A DNA stretch of 19,553 bases from CAWVWF01 sp963933885 (GTDB taxonomy: Bacteria; Bacteroidota; Bacteroidia; Flavobacteriales_C; GCA-002722245), in the NCBI GenBank assembly GCA_963933885.1, contig CAWVWF010000044.1, positions 1-19,553 of the forward strand, written 5' to 3'. Below the pieces are notes generated by a model. The model ran no database searches and was not told the DNA's origin. It saw nothing but the letters and a program-made list of their open reading frames with translations. Shown here piece by piece: positions 1-7,823 of this stretch (positions within the stretch are counted from its first letter, which is position 1; the number at the start of each line of letters is the position of its first letter). Both the position numbers and the translations under genes were made by a program.

Positions 1-1
1 A

Positions 2-2824
2 GATGCAATTGCTGCCGTAAAATATTACGGAGCAAATAACGGTCCTCTGTTTATTAATGCTAAAACTAAGGGAGGATTTAACAGAGTATCAACCAATGAC
101 GACGGAAAGGCGGATGATCGAGCTGTTTTGAACATCATGCAGGCGTTGTTGTCTTGTGTGGCAAATAATCCTGGAATGGCGAAGCACTCAAACCTATTGA
201 ATGGGTTAAAATTTGAAACTTCAAAATTTTTCCCTGGTGATGCTACGCCTCCAACAAATTCGGCAGTAAAATACAGCGCAAAAATAGACGGTACTTTGAA
301 CAAACAATGGGGAACTCCTAGAGGGTTTCAAAGTGAGGCCAAAACAGGTCAAATGATTCAAGGTGAAAGTTGGCCTGCTAGGCGACCAACGGGTTGCTAC
401 TTAGCACCTGGAAGTATTGGAGAAGTAACTGTTCCTAGTGCGATTGTAAACAAGGGATATACTATTTTGGTGGGAGCTCATACGTGGTCGAAGTTTAAAA
501 AATCGAAGATCCAACGATTGGATAATTGTTGGGCGAGATATCCAATTACGAGTACTACGATGAAAATTGCCAACCCTTTAGGTGGTAGTGTTTATATAGA
601 AGTGCCATATGGATCCAGCGATGGGTTACAAACGGTAGAGGTTTCCAATGTGATAAAAGCTCCTTACTACTCCAATTTACCGCATCGAAAAACTTCGGAT
701 GCTGATTGGAAAAATACGGAAAGAAAACATTTAGGACCGTGGACGGATTTTGAATCGGAAAAATTTATGATGAGCGTTCCTACCAATTGGATATACAACT
801 ACGACGGCGCTGAGGAGGTGATGAAAAAATGGGATTTGGCAATGGAAGGTCAGCATGAGTTGAATGCAGTACCCGAAAGCAAACGAAATGCGGTTACGCT
901 TTTTGTGCAGGTGGATCTTTCCATAGCACACGGTGCCTATGGTGTTGGATATCCACAGGTAAATCAACAATTCAATCCCGATCATAATGCTAATGGTAAC
1001 AGTAGTCACTGGTGGCTTCATGATCCCTTTGGATGGGATGTACTGTACCACGAAATGGGGCACATGCAAATGAATCCTATGTTTCCGGGTGAGACAGAAT
1101 CAATCGTTCATGTGCCTTTAACCTACATTAGGAATGTGAAATTTGGACAGGACATCGATTATGCTTTTGACCATTCGAGAGGAACTGATGCAATAAACAA
1201 TACCAGGGAAAATACTGCTATTTCGTGGATGATTAGAGAAAATTTTAGAGACGGCAAACCAATGGACCGTACCAATGCTGAAACAAATGAAATCCGTTAC
1301 CAGCATAAAGGACATGCTAAGTATGCTGAGGTAGCTGCTCTTTTTGGCTGGAAAGTAATTACTGATGTAGCATTGGAGGATAACTTAGATTATATGGGGA
1401 CATCGCCTGCAATAGATATGTCGTCCTTACAACATCAGGATAAGCGTATTTTTCAATTTTCCAATGCAGCAGGGTTTGATTTAACACCGCTAATGCATTT
1501 TTGGGGGATGCATCCTTACGATCGAATTAAGCTGCAAAAGTTTACAGCTTCCCATAACTTACCTCCATCAAAGAAAATTTGTGAGCGGTTGGAGCATTAC
1601 AAGAGCATCATGGCAATGGACAACAGTGACTTTATGGATCACTTCGAAACATTATATCCAAATCTACAAGGTGGTGGAAACCCGAACTATGCTATTGGCT
1701 GGTACAATGCCTGGAGAGATAAATACAACAATGCACATGGCGACTCTGCCTTAGTTGCTATGCAGGATATTATTGCCATGTACTTCCCACAAGGTTGCCC
1801 TGGTGATTACGATTGTAACAATGATTTTGGCGGTACAGCAAGTGTTGATTTTTGCGGAGTTTGTGCGGGTGGAAATACTGGGAATGTACCGAACACAACT
1901 TGTACAACCGATTGTCATGGAGACCCTAATGGTACAGCTTTTATAGATGGTTGTAATGTTTGTGTTGAAGGTAACACAGGTAAATCAGAATCTGTTAGCG
2001 GAATTCCTCCGGGCTATGTTTTTCTTGGAAACGAAGGTGATACTAAAACTCTTCCTTCAAAAAGTGATGTGATATATGGAATACCCTGTAAATGGCTTTC
2101 TTTGTCTGGTGTTTCAGGGAGCATTGCTATAAACACTGGTACTTTTAATGGAGATCCTGCACCAGGTTATCCCAAAAAGGCCTACTATAAACCACATAAC
2201 CTGGCAGATTGTAACGGTGTAGCAGGAGGATCGGCAAGCATTGATAGTTGTGGAGTTTGTGCTGGTGGAAATACAGGGAATGTACCCAACTTAAGTTGTA
2301 AAGTTGATTGTAATGGCGATGCCAATGGAACAGCTTTTCTAGATAGTTGTAACATTTGCGTTGAAGGTAACACCGGTAAATCAAAAATTGTTAATGGAAT
2401 TCCTGATGGATATGTTTTCCTTGGAAATGAAGGTGATACAAAAACCCTTCCTGCAAAAAGTAATGTGGTGTACGGACATGGCTGTGGATTTGCTTATGTG
2501 TATGGTGTTTCAGGGAGCATTGTTATAAACAATGGTGTTTTTGGAGATCCTGCACCAGGTCAAGTTAAAAAAGCCTATTACAAACTTCTTGATGCGGCGA
2601 CATCGATTAATGAGCAGACAACAGTTAGTGGTTTAAATATTTATCCTAACCCTGTTCACGATCAATTGAATATTGTCGGGGAATTCAGCAAGTGGAATTT
2701 AACTGATTCCAAAGGTGCTTTTATTAAAGCAGGAACTGAGAAGGTTATTGATGTTAGCGCTTTAAGTCCGGGAGTATATTATATAAATGTGAATGGGAAA
2801 GTGAATAAGTTTATAAAGATTTGA
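2..2824 (+). CDS. M60-like (enhancin-type) secreted metallopeptidase with T9SS type A sorting tail, 5' truncated
   Basis: The reading frame is open to the left edge, so the N-terminus and signal peptide are outside the window; a TTG at 128 is only an internal codon. About 940 residues are visible. The zinc-peptidase signature HEMGHMQMNPMFPGETE (codons from 1049) fits HExxH with a downstream Glu, the gluzincin pattern of the peptidase M60 family. Members act on extracellular glycoproteins such as mucins; the substrate here is unknown. After the catalytic region come two tandem copies (1811-2191, 2207-2584) of a cysteine-rich block followed by a 'GYVFLGNEGDTKTLP...GDPAPG' block. The last ~65 residues (from 'LNIYPNPVHDQLNI') form a typical type A T9SS C-terminal domain, implying export across the outer membrane and surface attachment or release. 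It is followed by its own terminator, so probably ends its transcript. The family call is firm; activity is inferred. Confidence 0.85.
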   Translation, partial: DAIAAVKYYGANNGPLFINAKTKGGFNRVSTNDDGKADDRAVLNIMQALLSCVANNPGMAKHSNLLNGLKFETSKFFPGDATPPTNSAVKYSAKIDGTLNKQWGTPRGFQSEAKTGQMIQGESWPARRPTGCYLAPGSIGEVTVPSAIVNKGYTILVGAHTWSKFKKSKIQRLDNCWARYPITSTTMKIANPLGGSVYIEVPYGSSDGLQTVEVSNVIKAPYYSNLPHRKTSDADWKNTERKHLGPWTDFESEKFMMSVPTNWIYNYDGAEEVMKKWDLAMEGQHELNAVPESKRNAVTLFVQVDLSIAHGAYGVGYPQVNQQFNPDHNANGNSSHWWLHDPFGWDVLYHEMGHMQMNPMFPGETESIVHVPLTYIRNVKFGQDIDYAFDHSRGTDAINNTRENTAISWMIRENFRDGKPMDRTNAETNEIRYQHKGHAKYAEVAALFGWKVITDVALEDNLDYMGTSPAIDMSSLQHQDKRIFQFSNAAGFDLTPLMHFWGMHPYDRIKLQKFTASHNLPPSKKICERLEHYKSIMAMDNSDFMDHFETLYPNLQGGGNPNYAIGWYNAWRDKYNNAHGDSALVAMQDIIAMYFPQGCPGDYDCNNDFGGTASVDFCGVCAGGNTGNVPNTTCTTDCHGDPNGTAFIDGCNVCVEGNTGKSESVSGIPPGYVFLGNEGDTKTLPSKSDVIYGIPCKWLSLSGVSGSIAINTGTFNGDPAPGYPKKAYYKPHNLADCNGVAGGSASIDSCGVCAGGNTGNVPNLSCKVDCNGDANGTAFLDSCNICVEGNTGKSKIVNGIPDGYVFLGNEGDTKTLPAKSNVVYGHGCGFAYVYGVSGSIVINNGVFGDPAPGQVKKAYYKLLDAATSINEQTTVSGLNIYPNPVHDQLNIVGEFSKWNLTDSKGAFIKAGTEKVIDVSALSPGVYYINVNGKVNKFIKI
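1811..2191 (+). repeat. Tandem coding repeat, copy 1 (Cys-rich + FGDP-type module)
   Basis: First of two in-frame copies with a period of 396 bp (132 codons). It encodes two 'DCxGxxxGTAxxDxCxxC' cysteine-rich motifs (with GNTG turns) and then a ~60-residue block with 'GYVFLGNEGDTKTLP' and 'GDPAPG'. Stretches of nucleotide sequence around 'GGVCAGGNTGNVPN'-type codons are nearly identical to copy 2, indicating a fairly recent duplication. Confidence 0.85.
2207..2584 (+). repeat. Tandem coding repeat, copy 2 (Cys-rich + FGDP-type module)
   Basis: Second copy of the module, starting at the codons for DCNGVAGG and ending at KKAYYK. It has lost one codon relative to copy 1 (VFGDP versus TFNGDP). 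It directly precedes the T9SS sorting domain, so the modules form the stalk between the peptidase and the anchor. Confidence 0.85.
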
Positions 2825-2865
2825 TTATAGTCAATAATTCGGAATTATGTAGTTATTTAAAGGGG

Positions 2866-2898
2866 GGTGAGGTGCAATATGCACCTCACCTTTTTTTT
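2866..2898 (+). terminator. Intrinsic terminator of the M60 peptidase gene
   Basis: A perfect 10-bp stem (GGTGAGGTGC at 2866-2875, GCACCTCACC at 2881-2890) with a 5-nt loop AATAT is followed by eight T residues. It lies 41 bp after the stop codon. Confidence 0.92.
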
Positions 2899-3361
2899 GT
2901 TTTTATAGGAGAAATGTTCCGCGTTATTATATCGACAAAAGAGTTTTTAAAAAGAATGATGAGAGTAGAAAATGGAAAAAAATGGGTGTAATGGAGGATG
3001 TGATTTTTTAACATTTATTCTTGTTATTACTTGTAGAGGTGTTTTTGTATCAAAAAAAAGCACATACCTGTTTTCCAAGACCACCGAGGAGAAATATGAT
3101 TTGATAATCATTTCAAATTAATTTAGGTATTCTGTTGTTCGTTGTGCTTGGTTATTTCAGCCTGCTCCAAACAGCCGATCGCAGCGAATAACTGAACACA
3201 ATTGAATTCGACACTAGTAAAGAGGTGAACATCTTTGAAAATAGAAAAGGTGAACAAAAACATGTCCAATCAAATTAATTTATTTCTGGATAAGGGATTT
3301 GACATATTTCTTTGTCTATACAATAATGATTTAAAATTCGAACTGCTTAAACACCCAAACC
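2899..3361. other. Intergenic region without a recognisable gene
   Basis: This 463-bp stretch separates the two surface-protein genes. I see only very short open frames and no RNA gene. There are two copies of AGGTGAACA (about 3223 and 3250). A TTGACA at 3299-3304 with AATAAT 17 bp later resembles an enterobacterial promoter, but the main Bacteroidota sigma factor prefers TTTG/TAnnTTTG, so I do not call it. The promoter of the beta-helix gene must lie in here. Confidence 0.6.
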
Positions 3362-6300
3362 ATGAAGCTTAAATTACTAGGATTAATTTGTTTTTTATTA
3401 TTCAACGTTTCCACAAAAGCAAACACTTACACCGTAACAATTCCTGGAAATTGGGGTGGATGTGGTGGTGCAGGCTCTTTTTCCGCAGCTCTTTGTGCAG
3501 CTGCTTCAAACCCAGGAAACGACATTATTCAATTTAATTTGCCTGGTGGAACAATTATTACAGGTTGGCCTTCAACAATAACAGATTCAGATTTGTTAAT
3601 AGATGGTTTTTCAATAATTGACGGTCTTCCAATTGTTTCGACAATATCAATGGTTTGTACGGGAAATAATGTGGAATTTAAAGGAATTAATTTTCAAACA
3701 GCAACACACTCACTAGATATATCAGGGTCCAACAACATTGTAAGAAATTGTAGTTTTGCTACTTCAGGAGCAGGTCAAAATTCATTGTGGATTAAAGGTG
3801 GAACTGGAACCCAAGTTATTAGTAGCACATTTACCGCATCTCAATTACATGCGATTTCAATTGAAAACGGAGGAAGTCATACCATTGACGGTTGTACAAT
3901 TTCCAACAGTAAGGATATTGGAATCATGGTTAGAGGAGCTGGAAACAACACTGTAAAGAATACTACTGTTGAGCTGGGAAGTAAAAACGGTATTGGTGTT
4001 GAAAACTGCAATGGAAACACTATTGAAAACTGTATTACGAGAAACAACACATGGGCAGGAATTGTGCTTGTCCCAACTTGGGATGGACCTATTAGCACAT
4101 ATTCTAATAACAACATAATTAGAAATTGTGAAGTACACGGAAACGGAGAAAATGGTATTGAAATATTAGGAGAAAACAACCTCGTAGACAAGACGAGAAT
4201 TTACGATAATTGTACTGCCGCTAAAGTAACGGCAATTTCAGCCGATTACACCTATGCAGGGGTTAAAATTAAAGGAGGAACAAATACAATTCTCGCTTGC
4301 TATGTATACGACAACAAAGCTAATGGTATATTAATAGATCGATATATTCATTCAAACGGAATAACCTTTATTGATGATGCTGCCGGTTCAATTGTTAAAA
4401 ATTGCTTAGTAGGTCGGAATTCATCAGGGGCTTATATAGGGAACAACTGGAATGGAATATTTGTACGTTATTCCAATAATGTTACTGTTGAGGGGTGTCT
4501 TGTAGTGAGTAATGGTAAAACTGCTAACAATCTTGCGAAAATAAGTGGGGTAAGGTATCAGGAGGTAACTGGAGGGGAAATTAAGGATAACTTTATCGGA
4601 ACAGATGCTACAACAAACACCACACTTGGAAATGCTTTTGATGGTATTACATTACATACAAATGCCAGTAATATACTAATATCGGGTAACACAATTGGTT
4701 TTAATGGATCAACAAGCTCGTACGGTAATGGTGGCGGAATTGCACTCAGGGGTGCATCAAACAACAATACGATACAATCGAATAACATTGGAATGCTTGC
4801 AAATTTGGTGGACATCGGTAATTATGATTACGGTATATCCATCGAGGGGTGTTCTGGTAACACAATTGGTGGAAATTCTGCTAACCTTGGAAATTACATA
4901 GGTCATTCTAAAAATACAAACGGTACACCTGGGCGTGGAGTTTGGTTAGTATTACCAGGTGCTACAGGAAACCAAGTTTATAACAACACTATTTCATTTA
5001 ATGCCGGTGACGGAATTGTAATTGAAAGAGGTGCAGTTGGGAATATAGTAGGTGCAATTGGTACTGGAAATACGATTAACAGCAATAATAATGGAATTGC
5101 TGTTAAAGAAAACGGCGGAGGTACTACAAACAAGAACACTTTAAGAGGTAATTCCTTTTCATGCAACACTGTAAAAGGTATTTCTTTGACCGATAACGGG
5201 AATAATTTATACGGTTTTAACGCAGGTGCTAAAATAGTTACTACCAATTCGAATGAGCCACGTACATCCTATGTTTCGGGAACCGCTCCAAACAATGCTG
5301 TGGTTGATGTGTATATGCGAGATGCAAATTGTGCAGTGCCTTGCGTAAGTAACGTTGCTCAAGGTGTTACATATATAGCAACAGTAACAGCTAATGGTAC
5401 TGGATTTTGGGAATACAATTTCTCTAGCACACCTGCACTTACAAAAGCAAATGTAATTGTACTTGCTACTGAGCCTCTAGTTGCTGGTGTGGCAAACACA
5501 TCAGAATTTTCAGCTTGTGTTAATATCTGTACTGCCCCTAAAAATGTTACCATTACTGGGACAAATGTTTGTTTTGGTGGTTCTGCGACACTTCTCGCAA
5601 ACTCAACTGGATTAAGTCCAGCGGGAACGTACCAGTACTATTGGTACAAAAATTCAATTTCCGCAGCGAATGAAATCTTACCAAGAAATACTGTAAATGA
5701 CAACGATATAGTGGTTAATTCCAACGGCACATACTTAGTTGTAGTGAGTGAAACAAGTGATCCTGCATCGTGTACCGGAACAAGTGCCCCTTTTGTATTT
5801 ACATTAAATGCTTTGCCAACAGTAACAGTAAATAGTGCAACGGTTTGTGCTAGCGCTCCAACAGTAATTTTCACAGCGACTAGTGCCACTGCTACAGGAT
5901 ACAAATGGAGTGCAAAGGGAACTGGTAATTCTCAAACAACAACGGGAACAACAGCTGGTAATTATATAGTAGAAGTGGAGGATGTTAACGGATGTAAAGC
6001 TTCAGCAACTGGAGTGTTAACAATTGATACTGATCCTTTATGTGGCGTTGCATGTCCAGATACAACTATTGGAGGGTCTATAGCTCCTGAGTGCGCCAGC
6101 AATGGTACAATAGATTTAACAGGAATCGATGGAGGTAAAACAGGTACTTGGGTAATTACTTCGGGTCCGGCAGGCGCTTCCATTTCAGGAGGGAATACGT
6201 TCAATGTAAACAATACCGTAGGGGATTATGTATTAACTTTTCAAATAGTAGGAGCAGGAGGAGCGTGTGATCCACATCCTACAAGGACGATAAAGATTTT

Positions 6301-7273
6301 AGAATTACCAACGGTAACAGTAAACAATGCTACCATTTGTACAGGGAACTCAGGAGCAACTTTTACAGCAACTCATGGGAGTACAGGGGGAAGTTATTTA
6401 TGGAGTGATAACGGTACTGGAACAGCTGTAACGACAACAGGAACAGCAGCTGGAAATTATACAGTTCAATTTATTGACAACCATGGATGTAAGGGTTCGG
6501 GAACTGGAAAACTTACAGTAAATCCGCTTCCTGAAATTAATCTTAATGACGCTCAATTCTGTAAAGGTTCATCCCTTACTTTTGATGCAGGTAATCCAGG
6601 GAAATTATTTTCGTGGAGTCCAAATGGCGAATATACCCAAACGGTTACCGCTACAACAACGGATACTTACACTGTGACTGTTATCGACACAGCTACTGGT
6701 TGTATTAATAAAGGCTCTGCATTTGCTGAGGAAAACCCAGACGAAACAGCTACTCTTAAAATTACGGTAATGGATACCGTCTGTTTTAATAAAGGAGAAA
6801 CTACTGATTTAACAGTCACATTTGATGGGACATACGGATTAGATGGAACAATAGAATGGAGCAACGGCATTACAGATGATGAAACCTCAAACTATATTGA
6901 AGCTGTAACGGCATGGGTAACGTATACCGACACTTTTAACTGTGTAGGTGTAGATAGCTTAGAAATTATAAACTATTGTACACCACCAATTGTTGATGTG
7001 CCGAATGTTTTTGTACCAGGAGGTATCTACAATCCGATATTTACACCAATTGGCAATTTGACTCCATCAGACGTACTGAGCAGTCACATGGAAGTATACA
7101 ACCGATGGGGGTTGAGAATGTGGCAAACAGATGAACCTATACCTAAATGGGATGGAAAGCATAATGGAACTCTTGTTTCACCAGGTGTATATTTTTGGAT
7201 TTGGAAATACAGAGACGTTACTGAAACGAATTTTACCCTAAATGGTTTTGTTCAGGTACTTCAAAATAAATAG
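3362..7273 (+). CDS. Right-handed parallel beta-helix surface protein with Ig-like repeats and T9SS type B sorting domain
   Basis: The 1303-residue product begins with a signal peptide (MKLKLLGLICFLLFNVSTKA, cleavage likely after A20). Residues ~30-75 resemble the entry region of beta-helix 'CSLRxAI...FNLPGG' proteins. From about residue 100 to 610 there are some 16 rungs of the type NxIxNCxIxxN (e.g. NNIVRNC, NTIENC, NIIRNC), the NosD/pectate-lyase-like fold. Residues ~725-1200 hold Ig/PKD-like repeats, two of which start with near-identical LPTVTVN(S/N)AT(V/I)C (residues 818 and 982). Residues 1214-1303 are a type B ('gliding motility') T9SS sorting domain with YNRWG, WDGKHNG and SPGVYFW. 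The protein is therefore expected outside the cell, as an adhesin or polysaccharide-binding or -cleaving factor. No catalytic residues can be assigned by eye. The ATG at 3362 is fixed by the signal peptide. Confidence 0.88.
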   Translation: MKLKLLGLICFLLFNVSTKANTYTVTIPGNWGGCGGAGSFSAALCAAASNPGNDIIQFNLPGGTIITGWPSTITDSDLLIDGFSIIDGLPIVSTISMVCTGNNVEFKGINFQTATHSLDISGSNNIVRNCSFATSGAGQNSLWIKGGTGTQVISSTFTASQLHAISIENGGSHTIDGCTISNSKDIGIMVRGAGNNTVKNTTVELGSKNGIGVENCNGNTIENCITRNNTWAGIVLVPTWDGPISTYSNNNIIRNCEVHGNGENGIEILGENNLVDKTRIYDNCTAAKVTAISADYTYAGVKIKGGTNTILACYVYDNKANGILIDRYIHSNGITFIDDAAGSIVKNCLVGRNSSGAYIGNNWNGIFVRYSNNVTVEGCLVVSNGKTANNLAKISGVRYQEVTGGEIKDNFIGTDATTNTTLGNAFDGITLHTNASNILISGNTIGFNGSTSSYGNGGGIALRGASNNNTIQSNNIGMLANLVDIGNYDYGISIEGCSGNTIGGNSANLGNYIGHSKNTNGTPGRGVWLVLPGATGNQVYNNTISFNAGDGIVIERGAVGNIVGAIGTGNTINSNNNGIAVKENGGGTTNKNTLRGNSFSCNTVKGISLTDNGNNLYGFNAGAKIVTTNSNEPRTSYVSGTAPNNAVVDVYMRDANCAVPCVSNVAQGVTYIATVTANGTGFWEYNFSSTPALTKANVIVLATEPLVAGVANTSEFSACVNICTAPKNVTITGTNVCFGGSATLLANSTGLSPAGTYQYYWYKNSISAANEILPRNTVNDNDIVVNSNGTYLVVVSETSDPASCTGTSAPFVFTLNALPTVTVNSATVCASAPTVIFTATSATATGYKWSAKGTGNSQTTTGTTAGNYIVEVEDVNGCKASATGVLTIDTDPLCGVACPDTTIGGSIAPECASNGTIDLTGIDGGKTGTWVITSGPAGASISGGNTFNVNNTVGDYVLTFQIVGAGGACDPHPTRTIKILELPTVTVNNATICTGNSGATFTATHGSTGGSYLWSDNGTGTAVTTTGTAAGNYTVQFIDNHGCKGSGTGKLTVNPLPEINLNDAQFCKGSSLTFDAGNPGKLFSWSPNGEYTQTVTATTTDTYTVTVIDTATGCINKGSAFAEENPDETATLKITVMDTVCFNKGETTDLTVTFDGTYGLDGTIEWSNGITDDETSNYIEAVTAWVTYTDTFNCVGVDSLEIINYCTPPIVDVPNVFVPGGIYNPIFTPIGNLTPSDVLSSHMEVYNRWGLRMWQTDEPIPKWDGKHNGTLVSPGVYFWIWKYRDVTETNFTLNGFVQVLQNK

Positions 7274-7348
7274 CACTGTAAATATTATTGATGGTAATAC
7301 TAGGAGGTTGATTAATGCTAATGTTTCGGGTTAAGTGGGTAGTTTAAG

Positions 7349-7380
7349 GAGTGAGAACATTTGTTCTCACTCTTTTTTTT
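7349..7380 (+). terminator. Intrinsic terminator of the beta-helix gene
   Basis: A perfect 10-bp stem (GAGTGAGAAC at 7349-7358, GTTCTCACTC at 7363-7372) with loop ATTT is followed by eight T residues. It lies 75 bp after the stop codon. Confidence 0.92.
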
Positions 7381-7744
7381 CCGTATATGTATTTTACATC
7401 AATAAAAATGCACAACTCTTTTCTGACAAGAAAAAGTTTTATCAAAAAAGATAAGCAAAACTGAAATTCACAATTAATAATTCGGGACAGATTGGATGTT
7501 TAAAATATTAAACATCTAGCCATTGATCTTCTGTGAATAACAGGAAAATAAAGATTAATAAATTAGAGGCTTAAACATATAATTATGAAATTTAGGTGAC
7601 GTGAATTAAAGGTATCTGTCACCTTTTATCGGGAAGGGGGACATCTTGACGTTTCGAATGTGACGTTAAATAAATTAAGTTTTCATTTTTTTTAAAAATT
7701 GAATAATCTGGTTCAAATTCTCTCCCGTCGGGAGTACATTCCTT
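7381..7744. other. Gene-free junction with repeats and a tRNA-3'-end-like block
   Basis: No convincing protein frame is present between the beta-helix gene and the convergent kinase gene. The stretch holds a perfect 9-bp inverted repeat (7495-7516), a 7-bp inverted repeat AGGTGAC/GTCACCT (7594-7600, 7618-7624), three TGACGT hexamers (7597, 7647, 7661), and at 7711-7735 GGTTCAAATTCTCTCCC followed by GTCGGGAG, which looks like the end of a tRNA gene but does not fold as one. Confidence 0.6.
7495..7516. repeat. Perfect inverted repeat in the junction region
   Basis: GATGTTTAA (7495-7503) and TTAAACATC (7508-7516) are exact reverse complements separated by AATA. No T-run follows, so it is not an obvious terminator. 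It could be an operator or an RNA stem; function unknown. Confidence 0.6.
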
Positions 7745-7783
7745 AAAAGCTTGTAAGTTTAATTACTTACAAGCTTTTTTTTT
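7745..7783 (+). terminator. Strong stem-loop terminator, best oriented rightward, possibly bidirectional
   Basis: A perfect 14-bp stem (AAAAGCTTGTAAGT at 7745-7758, ACTTACAAGCTTTT at 7765-7778) with loop TTAATT is followed on the + strand by an uninterrupted T-run (7775-7783). In the leftward direction only four T residues, part of the stem, follow, so it would end the kinase operon less efficiently. It begins 41 bp beyond the kinase stop codon. No protein gene reads into it from the left after the 7349 terminator. Confidence 0.85.
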
Positions 7784-7823
7784 ATTTATACTTTTCGATT
7801 TTTAACCGGATAACAGAGTATTA

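Noticed and set aside
128..130. TTG start for the M60 gene
   Set aside because: The frame stays open to the left edge with protein-like sequence (DAIAAVKYYGANNGPLFINA), and a secreted T9SS protein needs a signal peptide, which is not present after 128.
731..1069. 112-codon minus-strand frame inside the M60 gene
   Set aside because: It lies opposite the conserved zinc-site region of a clear gene and shows no domain or signal peptide.
3299..3327. Sigma-70-like promoter TTGACA-17 bp-AATAAT before the beta-helix gene
   Set aside because: The main sigma factor of Bacteroidota uses a different consensus (TTTG and TAnnTTTG), and in AT-rich DNA such a match is expected by chance.
3700..5200. Short repeated motifs that might be a CRISPR or DNA repeat array
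   Set aside because: The repetition is at protein level (beta-helix rungs), with irregular spacing and no identical DNA repeats.
3857..6870. Several minus-strand open frames of 60-104 codons opposite the beta-helix gene
   Set aside because: They are Val/Leu/Pro/Ser-rich antisense images of the Asn/Thr/Gly-rich coding strand, with no recognisable domains, and they overlap a clear gene.
7640..7740. A complete tRNA gene ending at GGTTCAAATTCTCTCCCGTC
   Set aside because: The would-be T stem (TCTGG against TCTCT) does not pair, position 61 is not C, and no matching acceptor strand, D-arm or anticodon arm is found upstream.
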